64,000 bases of DNA from Pediococcus acidilactici (GCA_024970065.1 CP103908.1:1178001-1242000); one strand, 5' to 3'; counted from the stretch's first letter, positions 1 to 8,548 are shown. Notes: a model not told the origin generated them from the letters alone. Numbers and translations are program-made.

Positions 1-224
1 CGCTTTTCGCCATTTTTTAAAACAAACTCAAATTTATAGTCGTAAGCATGCACACCAGATATTTTCTTGCCGCTGTCGTCGGTAGCTTGTTTTTTAGCTG
101 GAACCTCACTCGGCACCACTGCGTACGCTGTTTCCGCTTGATAATTGTCCTGATAGTACTTCCACCCAAAAATAATCACCACTGCCGCAACTAAAATCGC
201 TAAAACTCGCCCTGCATCTCTCAT
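1..224 (-). CDS. YxeA-family (DUF1093) protein, C-terminus beyond the window
   Basis: The first 74 codons are present and the gene runs off the left edge. It opens with a single hydrophobic segment (about residues 6-20) followed by a soluble part containing AYAVVPSEVP and then GVHAYDYKFEFVLKNGEK. This layout, an N-terminal anchor followed by a YxY-type strand pattern, resembles the small secreted or anchored YxeA family. The start is the ATG at 224, with AGGAGA 6-7 bases upstream. Function is unknown. The family call is by eye from half of the protein. Confidence 0.6.
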   Translation of the reverse strand, partial: MRDAGRVLAILVAAVVIIFGWKYYQDNYQAETAYAVVPSEVPAKKQATDDSGKKISGVHAYDYKFEFVLKNGEK

Positions 225-276
225 TTATATTCTCCTATCTAGTAAGCCGTTATCAAACGTCTAATATTTGTAAGAA

Positions 277-306
277 ATGATACCATTTTTCGATTTATCA
301 TTACAA
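277..306 (-). promoter_or_regulatory. Promoter of the YxeA-like gene
   Basis: On the minus strand a TTGTAA -35 (301-306) and TATCAT -10 (277-282) are separated by 18 bases, about 50 bases before the start codon. Sequence match only. Confidence 0.45.
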
Positions 307-362
307 AAATAATGACCTACGTTGTCCAAAGTGTTCCGGCGAATAAAATCTTTTTCTAGCAT

Positions 363-389
363 AAAAAAAGACGACCCCTGCGGATCGTC
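363..389 (-). terminator. Rho-independent terminator of the GlsB-like gene
   Basis: An 8-bp stem (GACGATCC pairing with GGGTCGTC, one G-U) on the minus strand is followed by seven T residues. It lies about 30 bases after the stop at 420. Confidence 0.8.
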
Positions 390-419
390 CCTATTTAAAA
401 TATAAATAACTAAAAATTG

Positions 420-668
420 CTAATTCTTACGGCTTTGAAGGAACCAAGATACAACGGCTACTAGTACTACAGCTCCGATGATCGAAGGAATCAGTGCCAT
501 TCCAGCTAAGGATGGTCCCCAAGTTCCTAGTAAACTTTGGCCTAACCAAGCACCTACTAAACCAGCAACGATGTTACCAATCCAACCAGCTGGTAAATCA
601 CGGCTAGTAAGCGCACCAGCAATTGCACCAATAATAGCTCCTACAATTAATGTCCAAATAATTCCCAT
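420..668 (-). CDS. GlsB/YeaQ/YmgE family membrane protein
   Basis: A very hydrophobic protein of 82 residues with three predicted membrane segments and many glycines (GAIIGAIAGALTSR near the start, then GWIGNIVAGLVGAWLG). This is the pattern of the transglycosylase-associated/GlsB family. The molecular role is not established; members in other bacteria are linked to stress and acid response. The start is set at the ATG at 668, because AAGGGGGG sits 7 bases before it and makes the in-frame ATG at 686 unlikely. It is monocistronic, with its own promoter and terminator. Confidence 0.85.
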   Translation of the reverse strand: MGIIWTLIVGAIIGAIAGALTSRDLPAGWIGNIVAGLVGAWLGQSLLGTWGPSLAGMALIPSIIGAVVLVAVVSWFLQSRKN

Positions 669-713
669 TATTACGCCCCCCTTCATTGCACTAATAGTAA
701 CAAATGTTCATTT

Positions 714-742
714 TATATACAAATAATATGCACTGTACCCAA
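714..742 (-). promoter_or_regulatory. Promoter of the GlsB-like gene
   Basis: TTGGGT (737-742) and TATATA (714-719) on the minus strand are 17 bases apart, about 45 bases upstream of the start codon. Confidence 0.6.
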
Positions 743-834
743 CTTTTGTAAAAAATCACCCGTCAAAGTAACCACAATAGTTTGCCGCTGCAATAGTGTT
801 GCACGACCAATAATTTCACATAAAGATGGAATCA

Positions 835-863
835 TTAGCAAAAATTCCTTTGTGCTGTATAAT
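835..863 (+). promoter_or_regulatory. Promoter of the TMEM175-type channel gene
   Basis: TTAGCA (835-840), a 17-base spacer and a perfect TATAAT (858-863) lie 27 bases before the ATG at 891. AGAAAGGA provides the ribosome binding site. Confidence 0.7.
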
Positions 864-890
864 TTTTATTAGGCAAGAAAGGAAATTACG

Positions 891-1487
891 ATGAATAAAG
901 CAAGAGTTGAAGCATTTACTGACGCAGTCTTAGCAATAATTTTAACAATTATGATTTTAGAACTTAAAGTGCCCAATTCTAACCAACTGAGTGCTATTTT
1001 AAGCGAACTGCCATATCTCTTTTCATATACCGTTGGTTATCTACTTATTGGAGTTGCGTGGTACAGCCACCACTACATGTTTAGTAAAACTTCGGGAATT
1101 TCTAAAAGAGTCTATTGGGCAAATAATTTCTGGATGTTCACGACCTCCTTTATCCCCATGGCAACCGCCTGGATTGGGCGAGACTTAAAAGCCCAGGGTC
1201 CCGAAATCTTTTACGCCATCGTCTTTTACATCTGGACCGCCGCTTACCTCATATTAAGCTACGTGATTTCTAATGACGACCTGAAAAGGAAACAATATAA
1301 AAAAGCGCACGATATTAGGAAAATGAAAATTTACCAATACCTCACCAACGTAAAATATATGCTAATTCAGACCGTCTTGTTGATCATTATTTTAGTTTTC
1401 AAACCTGAATTCTTACTAGCAGTAGTCTTGTGGCAAATACTGGCCTTTGCAATCTGGAATAATGACGATAGTGATAAATTATTTTAA
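891..1487 (+). CDS. TMEM175-family (DUF1211) potassium channel-like protein
   Basis: A 198-residue integral membrane protein with about six membrane segments. The N-terminus carries the family signature: R5, then A8-F9-T10-D11, then a hydrophobic run ending LELKVP. In bacterial TMEM175 proteins the equivalent F-S-D motif and conserved Arg lie in the first helix that lines the potassium pore; here the Ser is Thr, a conservative change. Expected to conduct K+ across the membrane, but only the family can be inferred. It stands alone on the plus strand with its own promoter and terminator. The late hydrophilic part (DDLKRKQYKKAHDIRK) would be a cytoplasmic loop. Confidence 0.8.
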   Translation: MNKARVEAFTDAVLAIILTIMILELKVPNSNQLSAILSELPYLFSYTVGYLLIGVAWYSHHYMFSKTSGISKRVYWANNFWMFTTSFIPMATAWIGRDLKAQGPEIFYAIVFYIWTAAYLILSYVISNDDLKRKQYKKAHDIRKMKIYQYLTNVKYMLIQTVLLIIILVFKPEFLLAVVLWQILAFAIWNNDDSDKLF

Positions 1488-1570
1488 AAAGTTCGACCCT
1501 GAATTTTTAGGTAAAACTATTCCTAAAACGCGAAGCGGTTTACCGCAGCAAATTAATCCTAGACACACAA

Positions 1571-1602
1571 AAACCACTTGAAATTAATCAGGTGGTTTTT
1601 TT
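1571..1602 (+). terminator. Terminator after the TMEM175-type gene
   Basis: AAACCACTTGA (1571-1581) pairs with TCAGGTGGTTT (from 1588) and is followed by seven T. It also faces the 3' end of the convergent antiporter gene at 1637 and could act in both directions. Confidence 0.8.
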
Positions 1603-1636
1603 AGGTATCTTTTATAAAATTATTTAGTAAATATTT

Positions 1637-2962
1637 CTAGGCTGCAGAACGTCTTGCGTTGAAGTAGTTAACAATAAACGTTAAGCCCATCAAGACTACC
1701 GGGTAAACCATGTATCGAATCAAATCCAAGTAGTTCGTACTCTTGCCTGCAAGTTGCAGGGTCATCATCATTGCAGAGTCTTGGGGAATAACCATGGAGG
1801 CCGTTACCGCAAAAATAGAAATTACCCCAGCAAGCACCTTTTTATCAACTTGGTATTGGTCGCCCAGTTCCTTAGCAATTGGTGAAGTAATCAAAACCGA
1901 AATGTTGTTATTAACGATTGCTCCGGTAACACAGAAACTTAGAATTCCAATAAGAGCTTCACAGCTCGCCTTGCTTCTGATATGCCGCGTGAACACGTGG
2001 ACCATCCAATCAATTCCACCGTAGTGACGCATTAACGCAACCATTCCGTTGACCATCATTGCAAAGATTGCTAGCCAGAACATGCTTTCCATTCCACTAC
2101 CAATCGCCTTTGCACATGCAAACAGGGAGGCTTTACCCAATGCCATCCCAATTGCGCTGGCCATTACGGTACCCAAAGCCAGCACTAGCACCACGTCCAT
2201 CCCCATAACTGCCAAAACTAAAACTATCAGGTAAGGCAAAATGGTGATTACGTTATAGCTACCAGCATGGATATTACTAGCACTACTATTATTCAAACTC
2301 ATTAAAGTATAAATAATAATCGTGATTACCGCTGCTGGAACGGCAATTTTAATTTGCCATAAAAACTTATCACGCATTCTAGCGCCGACTCCCGCTGCCG
2401 CTGAAATGGTAGTCCCACCGATCATTGAGAGCCCGTCTCCAAAGTATGATCCGGTAATTACTGCCGCACCAGCCATTCCAGCGTTTAAGTGCGCCGCTGC
2501 CACTAGTGAAAAGGTCACTGGCGCCATGGTTACGATCGTCCCCGTAGAGGTTCCAATACATAGCGAAATGATTGCCGCAATCAGGAAGATCCCCGGTACC
2601 AAAAATTGGCTTGGAATCAACGAAGTTCCTAAGTTAACGATTGAAGATTGCCCTCCCGAAATTGCCACGGCCGAAGAAAACCCTCCGGCCATCATTACAA
2701 TTAAAGAAAGGTTCATTACTCCCGCATTTCCGGCATTGTTTAGGTAGATGTTCATTTTCTTAGCAAACTTTGCCCGCGGTTCGAAGAAAATTAAAGCAAA
2801 CAATAACGCCACTAAAATTGCTACCTGCCGTGGCATGTACGAAGACGGATCTTTGGCACCTTTAATCGTAAAGACTGCTAAGCAGCCTACGTACAGCACC
2901 AAAAAAATCAGTAACGGTAACAAACCAGCCGCGCCATAATCTTTGCGCGTTTTCTTTTCCAT
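1637..2962 (-). CDS. NhaC-family Na+/H+ antiporter-like transporter
   Basis: A polytopic membrane protein of 441 residues with about 11-12 hydrophobic segments. The stretch GTSTGTIVTMAPV near residues 140-152 matches the conserved core of the NhaC/ion-transporter superfamily, and later GAIVNNNISVLITSPIAKEL and ASMVIPQDSAM fit the second half of the same fold. Expected to exchange cations or organic ions for H+ (or Na+); the substrate cannot be read from the sequence. The start is the ATG at 2962, where AAGGGG is 8 bases upstream; an in-frame TTG two codons earlier is too close to that site. It appears monocistronic. Confidence 0.8.
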   Translation of the reverse strand: MEKKTRKDYGAAGLLPLLIFLVLYVGCLAVFTIKGAKDPSSYMPRQVAILVALLFALIFFEPRAKFAKKMNIYLNNAGNAGVMNLSLIVMMAGGFSSAVAISGGQSSIVNLGTSLIPSQFLVPGIFLIAAIISLCIGTSTGTIVTMAPVTFSLVAAAHLNAGMAGAAVITGSYFGDGLSMIGGTTISAAAGVGARMRDKFLWQIKIAVPAAVITIIIYTLMSLNNSSASNIHAGSYNVITILPYLIVLVLAVMGMDVVLVLALGTVMASAIGMALGKASLFACAKAIGSGMESMFWLAIFAMMVNGMVALMRHYGGIDWMVHVFTRHIRSKASCEALIGILSFCVTGAIVNNNISVLITSPIAKELGDQYQVDKKVLAGVISIFAVTASMVIPQDSAMMMTLQLAGKSTNYLDLIRYMVYPVVLMGLTFIVNYFNARRSAA

Positions 2963-3195
2963 TCTCAAATCCCCTTAAACATTTATTGGTTTAGCACCTA
3001 TCTATAATACCAAAATCCCGTTCAATTAACATAACTACTAAACTAAAGTTAGAGGTTACCATTAATAAGTAAATTTTTCAAATAAAAGCCCTCTGTAACA
3101 GGTAGGCCCAGGTTTTTACCCCTATTTTAACTAAACCATTGGTTATCAGTCCTTAAAAAGCGGGTAATCACCGCTCTGCCAGCTAATTTTCCAAT

Positions 3196-3226
3196 AAAAA
3201 AACGAGGCCCGCTTGCCCCGTTTTAC
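3196..3226 (-). terminator. Terminator of the M20 peptidase gene
   Basis: AAACGGGGC pairs with GCCTCGTTT around a 4-base loop (3198-3224), with a T-tract on the minus strand at 3196-3202. Confidence 0.75.
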
Positions 3227-3238
3227 TCATTGCTTTAT

Positions 3239-4417
3239 CTAACTTTCGTCTGCCGATGTGAGATACTGTGAAAATACCGCAATATACATCTTAATGAAAT
3301 TCAAGTACATTTCTTTTTCAACATACTCATCTACTTGATGAACTCCGTCACCGGTCGGTCCCCAAATCGCAAAGGGAAAACTTTCGTCTTTATCCCGAAG
3401 CAGGTTAGACGCGTCGGTTACCGCCGGAATTGCTCCCGGCTTAATTGGTGCGCCGCAGAATTCACCACCCACTTGTTGAATCAGTTCCATTAACCGATTC
3501 TTCCCGGTTGTTTTCACTGCATCCTGGGTCATGTAAGCTTCCAATTTTACTTGTGCTCCCACTTCATTTTGCTTGTTGACCATTTTCTGGAGGTCGTCGA
3601 TCACCCGTTGGTTAGTAAATTCTGGAATTGTCCGCGCGTTAATTTCAGCTTCGGCCGCCGCTGGAATTGAATTAACTTGGTTCCCGCCCTTGAAGATGGT
3701 GGTGTGAAAGGTCAACGGTCCGAGTAATTCATTTTCGACCACAGTATCGCGAAAATGGTGGTTGGCCGTATGCAAAATCTCAATCAGCGGGTCAATTGCG
3801 TTTTGACCATCCTCTGGCATTGAGCTATGTGCGGATTTTCCTTTAGAAGTTAACCTAATGTCCAGAGAACCCTTATGTGAAAACGCGGGATCATAGCCAC
3901 TCGGTTCGCCAATTACCAGCGCATCAACGTCGTCCATTAGCCCCATTTCAGCAATTTTTTGGGAACCTTCTTCACCAACCTCTTCGCCAAAGGTGGCCAT
4001 CAACCGGATGGTTCCCCTTTTTAACAGGTGATTTTGCTTAATTTCAATTAAAGCAATTACTAAAGCTGCCAAACCTGATTTCATATCTGCCGCACCACGA
4101 CCGTACAAGCGACCACCGCGTTCCGTTAACTTAAAGGGGTCGCTAGTCCATTCGGAAACTTCTCCCGGGTCAACCACGTCCATATGTCCTGAAATTCCAA
4201 GAACCGGACTTCCCGAACCAATTTCTGCCAACAAATCTGCTCGGGTATCATTATAGCGAAGGACCTTTGCATCAATCCCGTTTTGCTTCAGTAGTTTTTG
4301 TAGGTACTTTGCCACCGTGATTTCATGGTCATTGGTGGAATTAATCGCAATTAAATCGCCTAAAATTTTTATACAATCCGACTCCGTAAACACTGGTCGT
4401 TTTAATTCAATGTCCAT
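3239..4417 (-). CDS. M20-family metallopeptidase (ArgE/DapE type)
   Basis: A 392-residue zinc-dependent amidohydrolase of the ArgE/DapE/ACY1 group, which cleaves N-acyl amino acids or small peptides in the cytoplasm. Visible metal and catalytic residues: H78 and D80 in GHMDVVD, D111 in GRGAADMKSG, E145-E146 in TFGEEVGEEGS, E171 in IGEPSG, and a late His in GDGVHQVDEY. A dimerisation domain lies between about residues 180 and 290. The best guess within the family is succinyl-diaminopimelate desuccinylase, but peptidase or acylase activity is equally compatible. The start is the ATG at 4417 behind AAGGAGGA. The neighbours do not form a lysine/DAP operon, so the pathway is not supported by context. 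Confidence 0.8.
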   Translation of the reverse strand: MDIELKRPVFTESDCIKILGDLIAINSTNDHEITVAKYLQKLLKQNGIDAKVLRYNDTRADLLAEIGSGSPVLGISGHMDVVDPGEVSEWTSDPFKLTERGGRLYGRGAADMKSGLAALVIALIEIKQNHLLKRGTIRLMATFGEEVGEEGSQKIAEMGLMDDVDALVIGEPSGYDPAFSHKGSLDIRLTSKGKSAHSSMPEDGQNAIDPLIEILHTANHHFRDTVVENELLGPLTFHTTIFKGGNQVNSIPAAAEAEINARTIPEFTNQRVIDDLQKMVNKQNEVGAQVKLEAYMTQDAVKTTGKNRLMELIQQVGGEFCGAPIKPGAIPAVTDASNLLRDKDESFPFAIWGPTGDGVHQVDEYVEKEMYLNFIKMYIAVFSQYLTSADES

Positions 4418-4602
4418 TTTGTTCCTCCTTGTGTGCACAATTTAACGAAAGCGTCTTCATCATTAATTGAGTGCATTTTATCACTAATGCCCGTTAATTT
4501 ACAAGGAACCCCCTTTCTAGAACTAGAGTTTCAGACTCTTTTCATTTACCTCTTCGGTATCATTAAAGGAAGAGAACTCATCTTCTAAAAAAATCATTCC
4601 GC

Positions 4603-4640
4603 AAAAAGAGGCTTCGTCACCTTAGTGATCAAAGCCTCTT
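4603..4640 (-). terminator. Terminator of the catalase gene
   Basis: AAGAGGCTT (4606-4614) pairs with AAGCCTCTT (4632-4640), with an inner TCAC/GTGA pairing; the minus-strand T-tract is at 4603-4607. Confidence 0.8.
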
Positions 4641-4690
4641 CAATATTTATTAACTAGTTACGCTAATTTTTAATTAATGCCAAATAACCC

Positions 4691-6151
4691 TCAACGTTCA
4701 TTTTCACCAACAATTTTATTGATATCCATGCCTAAAGCTTTTGCAACTCGTTCCCCATAATCATGGTCAGCACCATAAAACTGCTTGATTTCTAGCCGTT
4801 TAATTTCATCTGATTTAACCTGACCTAAGGCGCCCTTAATCGTATCGATCAACCGGTCTTTTTCAGCTGCGGACATTAAACGATATAAATCGCCAGCCTG
4901 AGTCGTATAGTCAATCTGATATTCGTAAGGCTGAGCTTTGGCCTCCCCTTCCACTTTGAAAGGTTCAATAGCAGCCTTCTGATCTTCAGTAGGCCCATCA
5001 AAGGAGTTAGGTTCATAATTTACTTCTGGTCCTTGTGTAGCCCTCATTGCACCATCCCGTTCATAATTATGCACGGGCACCACCGGTCGGTTGATTGGTA
5101 AATCTTCAAAATTTACGCCCAGGCGGTATCTTTGCGTGTCCTTATACGAGAATAGACGGCCTTGTAACAACTTATCTGGGGAAGCTTCAATGCCAGGAAC
5201 TAAGTTAGCGGGGGACATGGCCGCTTCTTCCACGTCCGTAAAGTTATTAGCTGGGTTTTCATTTAGCACCATCTTTCCAACCTTAATTAACGGATAATCC
5301 TTATGGGAAACCACCTTAGTCACGTCAAAAATATCCCATTTGTAATGGAGTCCCGCTTCATAAGGTAAAATTTGGACGTAGAGCGTCCATGAAGGGTTAT
5401 CGCCCTGCGCAATGGCATCATATAAGTCATCTTGTAGATAGTCAGTGTCTTTAACAGTGGCCTCGGCTGCAGCCTCGTTCGTCATGTTTTTAACGCCTTG
5501 GTCGGAAATGAAGTGGTATTTTACCCAGAACACTTCACCTTTTTGGTTAACCCATTTAAAAGTATGGGAGCCATATCCGTTCATCGTCCGATAAGACGCC
5601 GGTAAACCTCGGTCACCCATTAAATAAGTAACTTGATGCAATGACTCTGGTGAGTGAGCCCAAAAATCCCACTGCATATCCTGAGTGCGGCGGTTAGTTT
5701 GGGGATCCCGCTTTTGAGAATGAATAAAATCGGGAAACTTGAGGGGGTCGTTTACAAAGAAGACGGGCGTATTATTCCCGACAATATCGTAATTACCTTC
5801 CTGAGTATAAAATTTTACCGCAAACCCACGTACATCGCGGACCGTGTCTGGATAGCCTTTTTCTCCCGCAACTTGGGAAAAACGCACAATCAGAGGAGTT
5901 CGCTTGCCAACCCCGTTGAAGAGGTCAGCCTTAGTATAGGGGCTCATGTCGTTTTCTAACTCAAAATATCCCTTTGCACCCGCTCCTTTAGCATGCACGA
6001 CCCGTTCAGGGATCCGTTCTCGATCAAAATGGGCTAATTTTTCTAGTAAGTCGTAGTCTTGCATCAATACTGGACCCCGACTCCCAGCAGTTTGCGTATG
6101 TTGGTTATTAGCCCACGGTTGTCCAGCCTCCGTTGTTAATTTTTCTGACAT
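4691..6151 (-). CDS. katA: Monofunctional heme catalase
   Basis: A full-length small-subunit catalase of 486 residues, converting 2 H2O2 to water and oxygen in the cytoplasm. The active site is intact: distal H53 in FDRERIPERVVHAKG, distal N126 in IVGNNTPVFF, and the proximal heme-ligand Y336 in RLFSYKDTQRYRLG. Spacing matches well-studied catalases, with 73 residues between the His and Asn and 283 between His and Tyr. Lactobacilli generally do not make heme, so activity would depend on heme from the medium. The gene is monocistronic, with a promoter at 6225-6230, two palindromes in its leader and its own terminator. The start is supported by AGAAGGG about 10 bases upstream. Confidence 0.95.
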   Translation of the reverse strand: MSEKLTTEAGQPWANNQHTQTAGSRGPVLMQDYDLLEKLAHFDRERIPERVVHAKGAGAKGYFELENDMSPYTKADLFNGVGKRTPLIVRFSQVAGEKGYPDTVRDVRGFAVKFYTQEGNYDIVGNNTPVFFVNDPLKFPDFIHSQKRDPQTNRRTQDMQWDFWAHSPESLHQVTYLMGDRGLPASYRTMNGYGSHTFKWVNQKGEVFWVKYHFISDQGVKNMTNEAAAEATVKDTDYLQDDLYDAIAQGDNPSWTLYVQILPYEAGLHYKWDIFDVTKVVSHKDYPLIKVGKMVLNENPANNFTDVEEAAMSPANLVPGIEASPDKLLQGRLFSYKDTQRYRLGVNFEDLPINRPVVPVHNYERDGAMRATQGPEVNYEPNSFDGPTEDQKAAIEPFKVEGEAKAQPYEYQIDYTTQAGDLYRLMSAAEKDRLIDTIKGALGQVKSDEIKRLEIKQFYGADHDYGERVAKALGMDINKIVGENER

Positions 6152-6178
6152 TTCTATTCGACCCTTCTCTAAAAATTT

Positions 6179-6230
6179 TAGTAGATCTACTATTTAATAA
6201 AACTAATAACGTTATTTGCTACGAATTATA
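6179..6230 (-). promoter_or_regulatory. katA promoter and leader with two perfect palindromes
   Basis: An extended -10 (TGTTATAAT on the minus strand; hexamer at 6225-6230) has no good -35. Just downstream are two exact palindromes: AATAACGTTATT (6205-6216), lying roughly where transcription would begin, and TAGTAGATCTACTA (6179-6192). The second lies between the promoter and the ribosome binding site. They are candidate operators. Neither looks like a full PerR box. Confidence 0.5.
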
Positions 6231-6475
6231 ACACCACCCGGAGTCCTAAAAAAGCAATCCGTCTCCCACTTAAAGTACTAATTAAGGCAAATTGTCCAAC
6301 ATCGTAAGCATTTTATACTTAACCTACAAATTTGACCTATCCAACTTTAAGGCTTATTGAACAGTAATAACTCCCGCGCTTTTCAGTTAACCAAGCCGCA
6401 GATTATGGCTATTCTAACGCGCTGGTTATTTTTTTAGCTAAGGAAGTTCCCTTGCGTGCCTAATCTAATCTGCGA

Positions 6476-7252
6476 TCATCCTTCCCCTTCCTCAACTGAG
6501 TGCATTGCTTGCCGGTGTTGGAGTGGTTTAACCGCAATTAAAAACAGGCCTCCGCCCACTAAAATTCCCCAAATTAAAAGGGGGCGCCACAAATCCGCCC
6601 AATAAACCGGCTGGGACAGCCATTTCACAGGGTTCAAAAAAATGGTAGGTGACCATTTCGCAAATCCCCTAAGCTGACTAACCAAGCTGCTGACCAACAC
6701 CGTAATTTCAATTAATCCCGCTGCTAAAAAAGGAGCGGATAAATATATTGCCACCGTGCTTGCTAAAATAACGCTACCCAAAATTCCCATTATTTCTAAC
6801 ATTAAACTTGGCAACACAAGTTCAAAGTGGATCGTGCCACTGAAGCAAACCCAATCTACATAAAGAGCCATGCCAGCTCCCATTACTGAACTTAGAAGAG
6901 CGCAGAGTAAGCCTGCCGCGATTTTAGGAAAGTAGATTGTGCTCGCTTTTTTCGCTCGGGAGAGGTAGAAAAATTGCCGCGCCGGATTTTTTCCTAATGT
7001 GCAGGCATCCGCAACTAAATACGCCATAATAAATAACACGACTTGCTCCGTACTTTGAAAATAAGAAGCCAGCAAACTATCCCAAGTAGGTGCTGGTAAT
7101 TGAATGCTGGCCACATTTCCTTCACCAAATTTTTGAACCAGTTGGTTACTGTAATACGCCGTTAAGGGAGCTACTAGCCCCATCAACGCTGCAATAAGGA
7201 GCATCAAAACCAAGCGTTGTTTACGCCTCCATTGTCGTAGTTCCAACTTCAT
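6476..7252 (-). CDS. ABC transporter permease subunit
   Basis: A 258-residue membrane protein with about six hydrophobic segments, starting with a basic cytoplasmic tail (LELRQWRRKQR) and ending in a charged tail. It follows the ATPase gene by 11 bases on the same strand, so the two almost certainly form one ABC transporter. The fold is the ABC-2/YxlG-like single-polypeptide permease type, in which a homodimer pairs with two ATPases. The substrate is unknown; related sets handle drugs, peptides or cell-envelope stress. A clear terminator after it was not seen. Confidence 0.75.
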   Translation of the reverse strand: MKLELRQWRRKQRLVLMLLIAALMGLVAPLTAYYSNQLVQKFGEGNVASIQLPAPTWDSLLASYFQSTEQVVLFIMAYLVADACTLGKNPARQFFYLSRAKKASTIYFPKIAAGLLCALLSSVMGAGMALYVDWVCFSGTIHFELVLPSLMLEIMGILGSVILASTVAIYLSAPFLAAGLIEITVLVSSLVSQLRGFAKWSPTIFLNPVKWLSQPVYWADLWRPLLIWGILVGGGLFLIAVKPLQHRQAMHSVEEGEG

Positions 7253-7263
7253 TACACTACCTC

Positions 7264-8145
7264 CTAGACATTTTGGTGAACCTTCCGCTCAAAAGCATGG
7301 TAAAGGTCCTGATTACTGCGTTTAATCGCGACCACGTCGTCCGTTAACGTACCCAAAACAGCCAATCCCGTTTTAAAGTTCTCGCTCGAAAATTCGATCT
7401 GGTGTTGTTGAATTTCTTTTACCGTTATGTGGCGTTGCTTCAAGGCCGTGACTACCCGCGCTTTAGCTGTCGCCGACTTAACCAGCACCTCAATTGTGTC
7501 GTCCGAATGTGCAATGAACTCTGTCAATGAGCCCGAAAAAATCATTTTTCCATGGTCAAGCACCAGTAACCGTTCGGCAATTTGTTGAATATCGTTAAGT
7601 AAGTGACTAGAAATTACTACCGTCGTAGTGTGTGCCAATTTACTAATTAATCGCAACATTGCTTGTCGTCCAAACGGATCCAGTGCGCTAGTTGGTTCAT
7701 CCAAAAATAATAATTGTGGCTGTAAAATATTTGCTGCCGCAATCCCTAGCCTTTGCTTCATTCCACGGGAAAATCCTCCCACCAACCGGTTTTGGTGTTC
7801 GCTTAACCCTACTTGGACTAAGGCCTCATCAAGTTGGTTTAAATCTACGGGTTGGTTTCCTAAACGAAGTGACAGTTGTAAGACTTCCCGAGCAGTTAAA
7901 TAATTTTCAAATTCGGGAGTGTCGGGGCAATACGCTAACTTAGTTCGTTGATTAACTAAAATTTGCCCTCGTTCAACGGGTTCCTGACCAAAAATTGCGC
8001 GAATAAGGGTTGTTTTTCCTGCCCCGTTAGGTCCAATTAACCCCACCACTCCCGGCTGGTCGGTAATTGTTCCACTTACGTCTTTTAAAGCATAAAAATC
8101 TTTGAATCGAACCGTTAGATTACGTATATCCACCAAATTACTCAT
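7264..8145 (-). CDS. ABC transporter ATP-binding protein
   Basis: A 293-residue nucleotide-binding subunit. Walker A is GPNGAGKTT (residues 38-46), the signature is GGFSRGMKQR (123-132), Walker B is LLFLDEP (145-151) and the switch His is in ISSHLL. The FSRGM form of the signature is common in CcmA/BcrA/YxlF-type exporters rather than importers. About 90 extra residues after the ATPase core match this exporter group. The gene sits between a PLDc_N-type small membrane protein (1 base upstream) and the permease gene. Expected to energise efflux or envelope-related transport; the substrate is unknown. Confidence 0.85.
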   Translation of the reverse strand: MSNLVDIRNLTVRFKDFYALKDVSGTITDQPGVVGLIGPNGAGKTTLIRAIFGQEPVERGQILVNQRTKLAYCPDTPEFENYLTAREVLQLSLRLGNQPVDLNQLDEALVQVGLSEHQNRLVGGFSRGMKQRLGIAAANILQPQLLFLDEPTSALDPFGRQAMLRLISKLAHTTTVVISSHLLNDIQQIAERLLVLDHGKMIFSGSLTEFIAHSDDTIEVLVKSATAKARVVTALKQRHITVKEIQQHQIEFSSENFKTGLAVLGTLTDDVVAIKRSNQDLYHAFERKVHQNV

Positions 8146-8146
8146 T

Positions 8147-8341
8147 TTACCAACCCCCTTCTCGGCGCTCTAATAAGTAGTATGCAATCCCACCTACCGG
8201 GATTATCCCCAACACTACTATTATCCAACCCCACTTCGGTAAGTAACGGGTACGGGGAATTCGGAAAATATCGCCAATAATCCAAAATAGGTAAGCTCCC
8301 GCCACTAAAATTAACGGGATAATAATTTTTAAATTAACCAT
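8147..8341 (-). CDS. Small PLDc_N-domain membrane protein (YxlE-like)
   Basis: A 64-residue protein with two membrane helices joined by a short basic loop (FRIPRTRYLPKWGW), the pattern of the N-terminal domain of cardiolipin synthases that also occurs alone (PLDc_N). It has no catalytic HKD motif. In Bacillus a similar stand-alone protein, YxlE, is encoded directly before an ABC pair in the sigY operon; the same order is seen here. A role as an accessory or regulatory membrane partner of the ABC transporter is inference. The start is the ATG at 8341, 8 bases after AAAGGAG; the GTG three codons earlier overlaps that site. Confidence 0.75.
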   Translation of the reverse strand: MVNLKIIIPLILVAGAYLFWIIGDIFRIPRTRYLPKWGWIIVVLGIIPVGGIAYYLLERREGGW

Positions 8342-8488
8342 TGTTGGCACTCCTTTAAATAAAAATCAATTGCTTACCTCCTTTATAAATGATGACGTTG
8401 GGTCATTAGCGAGCTTTTTCTTCAAAAAATCATTTTTTAAACCTGCGTGGCCGACTCTCTTCCGCTATATAAGGAAATTTTTCCAAAT

Positions 8489-8522
8489 AAAAAGGGAACC
8501 AATCCATTTCGAATTAGTTCCC
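8489..8522 (-). terminator. Terminator of the recJ-apt operon
   Basis: GGGAACTAATTC pairs with GGATTGGTTCCC (8494-8522) and is followed by five T on the minus strand. Confidence 0.8.
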
Positions 8523-8548
8523 GTTTTAACGATAAGTCATGATTAATT

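Noticed and set aside
2322..2747. A 141-codon plus-strand frame opposite the NhaC-like gene
   Set aside because: A shadow of the membrane protein, with no ribosome site or family resemblance.
6391..6436. Imperfect hairpin with a T-run on the plus strand
   Set aside because: Stem is broken and no plus-strand gene ends there; the T-run is on the wrong side for the minus-strand permease gene.
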